NCBI GenBank assembly: GCA_903903715.1
Contig: CAIUZX010000593.1
Coordinates: forward strand, 1-6,572
Reading direction: 5' to 3'
Origin: an uncultured Caulobacterales bacterium
GTDB lineage: Bacteria > Pseudomonadota > Alphaproteobacteria > Caulobacterales > Caulobacteraceae
DNA length: 6,572 nucleotides
How positions within the stretch are numbered: position 1 is the stretch's first letter; the number at the start of each line of letters is the position of its first letter. Positions 5,125 to 6,572 of this stretch are shown in pieces. The position numbers and the translations under genes are program-made. The notes under the pieces were generated by a model. It was not told the DNA's origin, did no database searches, and saw only the letters and a program-made list of their open reading frames with translations.

Positions 5125-5873
5125 TGGGTCAGAAGGTCAATCCGATCGGTCTGCGCCTTGGCGTCAACCGCACGTGGGACAGCCGTTGGTTCGCCGATGG
5201 CGAGGATTACGGGCGTCTGTTGCACCAGGACATCAAGGTCCGTCGCTTCCTGAAGCAACGTCTGGGTCAGGCCGGGGTTTCCCGTATCATTCTTGAGCGT
5301 CCGCACAAGAAGTGCCGCGTCACCATCTATGCCGCACGCCCAGGCGTGATCATCGGTAAGAAGGGCGCCGATATCGACAAGCTGAAGGGCGATATCGCCA
5401 AGATTACCGAGGGCGAAGTCCACCTCAACATCGTCGAAATCCGTAAGCCAGAAGCGGACGCTCAGCTGGTTGCTGAAAATATCGCCCAGCAGTTGGAGCG
5501 TCGGATCGCCTTCCGTCGCGCCATGAAGCGGTCGATGCAGTCGGCCATGCGTCTTGGTGCCAAGGGTGTGCGTATCAACGTTTCGGGCCGCCTCGGCGGC
5601 GCTGAAATCGCCCGTATGGAATGGTATCGCGAAGGTCGCGTGCCGTTGCACACCCTGCGCGCTGATATCGACTATGGTTTCACCGAGGCCAAGACCACGT
5701 ACGGCATAATTGGCGTGAAGGTTTGGGTGTTTAAGGGCGAAGTGCTTGAGCACGATCCGATGGCCATGGACAAGCGCCTGGCATCCGAATCCGGTCCGGC
5801 CGGCGAAGGCGGCGGCCGTGAGCGGGGCGATCGTCCCGACCGCGGCAACCGCGACCGTCGTGACCGCGCGTAA
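5124..5873 (+). CDS. rpsC: 30S ribosomal protein S3
   Basis: This 249-residue protein starts MGQKVNPIGLRLGVNRTW. The type II KH domain is marked by GVIIGKKGADIDKL (74-87), with the RNA-binding GKKG loop at 78-81. The C-terminal S3 domain contains FRRAMKRSM (130-138), where R131, R132 and K135 match the E. coli residues needed for mRNA helicase activity at the entry channel. GRLGGAEIARMEWYREGRVP follows (155-174). S3 sits in the 30S head with S10 and S14. From about residue 221 the tail is rich in Gly, Arg and Asp and ends RGNRDRRDRA; it is probably disordered and differs from the Lys/Gln tail of E. coli S3. ATG 5124 shares one base with the rplV stop (TGATG) and has AGGAGG at 5111-5116. Confidence 0.98.
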   Translation: MGQKVNPIGLRLGVNRTWDSRWFADGEDYGRLLHQDIKVRRFLKQRLGQAGVSRIILERPHKKCRVTIYAARPGVIIGKKGADIDKLKGDIAKITEGEVHLNIVEIRKPEADAQLVAENIAQQLERRIAFRRAMKRSMQSAMRLGAKGVRINVSGRLGGAEIARMEWYREGRVPLHTLRADIDYGFTEAKTTYGIIGVKVWVFKGEVLEHDPMAMDKRLASESGPAGEGGGRERGDRPDRGNRDRRDRA

Positions 5874-5885
5874 GGGCTGACTGTC

Positions 5886-6317
5886 ATGTTGCTACCCAAG
5901 AAGACCAAGTACCGGAAGCAGTTCAAAGGCCGGATCAAGGGCAACACCAAGGGCGGTGCCTTGCTGAATTTCGGTTCTTACGGTCTGAAGGCCGTTGAAC
6001 CGGAGCGGATCACGGCTCGTCAGATCGAAGCGGCTCGTCGGGCGATTACGCGCCAGATGAAGCGTCAAGGTCGCGTGTGGATCCGGATTTTCCCGGACGT
6101 GCCGGTCACCGGCAAGCCCGCCGAAGTCCGCATGGGCAAGGGCAAGGGCGCGGTGGACCATTGGGCCGCTCGCGTCGCGCCCGGCCGCATCATGTTCGAA
6201 ATCGACGGCGTGCCGGACGATGTTGCGCGTGAAGCGCTTGCGCTCGGCGCGGCCAAGTTGCCGATTCGGACCCGTGTTGTGACGCGCATCGACGCTGGTG
6301 TGGCGGTGGAGCACTGA
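5886..6317 (+). CDS. rplP: 50S ribosomal protein L16
   Basis: This 143-residue protein starts MLLPKKTKYRKQFKGR. It contains GSYGLKAVEPERITARQIEAARRAI (30-54, central part), then GRVWIRIFPDVPVTGKPAE (62-80) and VRMGKGKG (81-88). L16 lies next to the A-site tRNA in the 50S subunit and is a late-assembly protein. R82 corresponds to E. coli R81, the arginine hydroxylated there by the oxygenase YcfD/RoxA; whether this organism has that enzyme is not visible. The gene starts 12 bases after rpsC, the widest gap between S10 operon genes along with the 11-base gaps at rpsJ/rplC, rplW/rplB and rpmC/rpsQ. AAGGG at 5872-5876 overlaps the rpsC stop and serves as its ribosome binding site. Confidence 0.98.
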   Translation: MLLPKKTKYRKQFKGRIKGNTKGGALLNFGSYGLKAVEPERITARQIEAARRAITRQMKRQGRVWIRIFPDVPVTGKPAEVRMGKGKGAVDHWAARVAPGRIMFEIDGVPDDVAREALALGAAKLPIRTRVVTRIDAGVAVEH

Positions 6318-6319
6318 TC

Positions 6320-6511
6320 ATGAAGATTGCAGACGTTCGTTCCATGACCCCCGATCAGCTGGCCGATAGCCTGCTGAGCCTCAAGAAGGAGCAGTTCAAC
6401 CTGCGCTTCCAGGCTGCGACCGGGCAGGTCGATAAAACTCACCGTGTGGAGCAGATCCGTCGCGACATCGCGCGTATCAAGACTGTCCTGCACGCCAAGA
6501 CCCCGGCCTAA
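6320..6511 (+). CDS. rpmC: 50S ribosomal protein L29
   Basis: This 63-residue protein has the usual L29 length. It starts MKIADVRSMTPDQLADSLLS and carries the family core KKEQFNLRFQAATGQ (22-36), followed by a basic helix RVEQIRRDIARIKTVL. L29 is a helical hairpin near the exit of the peptide tunnel next to L23, and contributes to the docking surface for nascent-chain factors. It starts two bases after the rplP stop, with GGTGGAG at 6305-6311 upstream. The rpsQ ribosome binding site overlaps its stop codon. Confidence 0.97.
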   Translation: MKIADVRSMTPDQLADSLLSLKKEQFNLRFQAATGQVDKTHRVEQIRRDIARIKTVLHAKTPA

Positions 6512-6522
6512 GGAGAGCCCCG

Positions 6523-6572
6523 ATGCCCAAGCGTATCCTCGAGGGGGTCGTCGTCTCCGATAAGGGCGATAA
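6523..6572 (+). CDS. rpsQ: 30S ribosomal protein S17, N-terminal fragment
   Basis: Only 16 whole codons are in the window before it is cut by the edge. They read MPKRILEGVVVSDKGD, the typical N-terminus of alphaproteobacterial S17. S17 is a primary 16S rRNA-binding protein needed early in 30S assembly. ATG 6523 follows AAGGAGAG (6510-6517), which overlaps the rpmC stop codon. Its place directly after rpmC matches the canonical operon order. Confidence 0.93.
   Translation, partial: MPKRILEGVVVSDKGD

Overview
The window looks like part of the chromosome of an alphaproteobacterium, most likely a member of the Caulobacterales or a close relative. This rests on high GC content, ribosomal protein sequences of alphaproteobacterial type (a 102-residue S10 starting MDRQNIRIRLK, an Ala/Pro-rich tail on L3, an Arg/Asp-rich tail on S3) and a candidate promoter with a TTGACGG -35 element. 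The assignment is made from memory of these families, not from a database search.

Layout: (1) Bases 1-162 hold the last 53 codons of tuf (EF-Tu domain 3), followed by a strong intrinsic terminator at 200-235. (2) Bases 332-1273 encode an exported protein with a signal peptide, a DUF2807 / 'head GIN'-like segment and nine copies of a [S/A/G]-G-[S/C]-[G/S]-D motif spaced 18-20 residues apart, which suggests a beta-solenoid. This is an accessory gene between two blocks of translation genes. (3) Bases 1274-1616 are non-coding. They contain a candidate promoter (1306-1334), a long terminator-like hairpin with a T-rich tail (1441-1490), two further stem-loop regions (1493-1536 and 1545-1569) and the rpsJ ribosome binding site. 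(4) From 1617 to the end runs the S10 operon in the canonical order rpsJ-rplC-rplD-rplW-rplB-rpsS-rplV-rpsC-rplP-rpmC-rpsQ, with rpsQ cut by the window edge.

The S10 operon genes are tightly packed: gaps are 2-12 bases, or the genes overlap by 1-4 bases (rplC/rplD, rplD/rplW, rplV/rpsC). This indicates one polycistronic message with translational coupling. The products build both ribosomal subunits: S10, S19, S3 and S17 in the 30S, and L3, L4, L23, L2, L22, L16 and L29 in the 50S, with L4, L22, L23 and L29 lining or surrounding the peptide exit tunnel.

Most of the window is ordinary core genome. The parts that deserve a second look are the structured rpsJ leader, which resembles a transcription attenuator, and the exported repeat protein between tuf and rpsJ. 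I saw no mobile element, CRISPR array, tRNA, rRNA or defence system.
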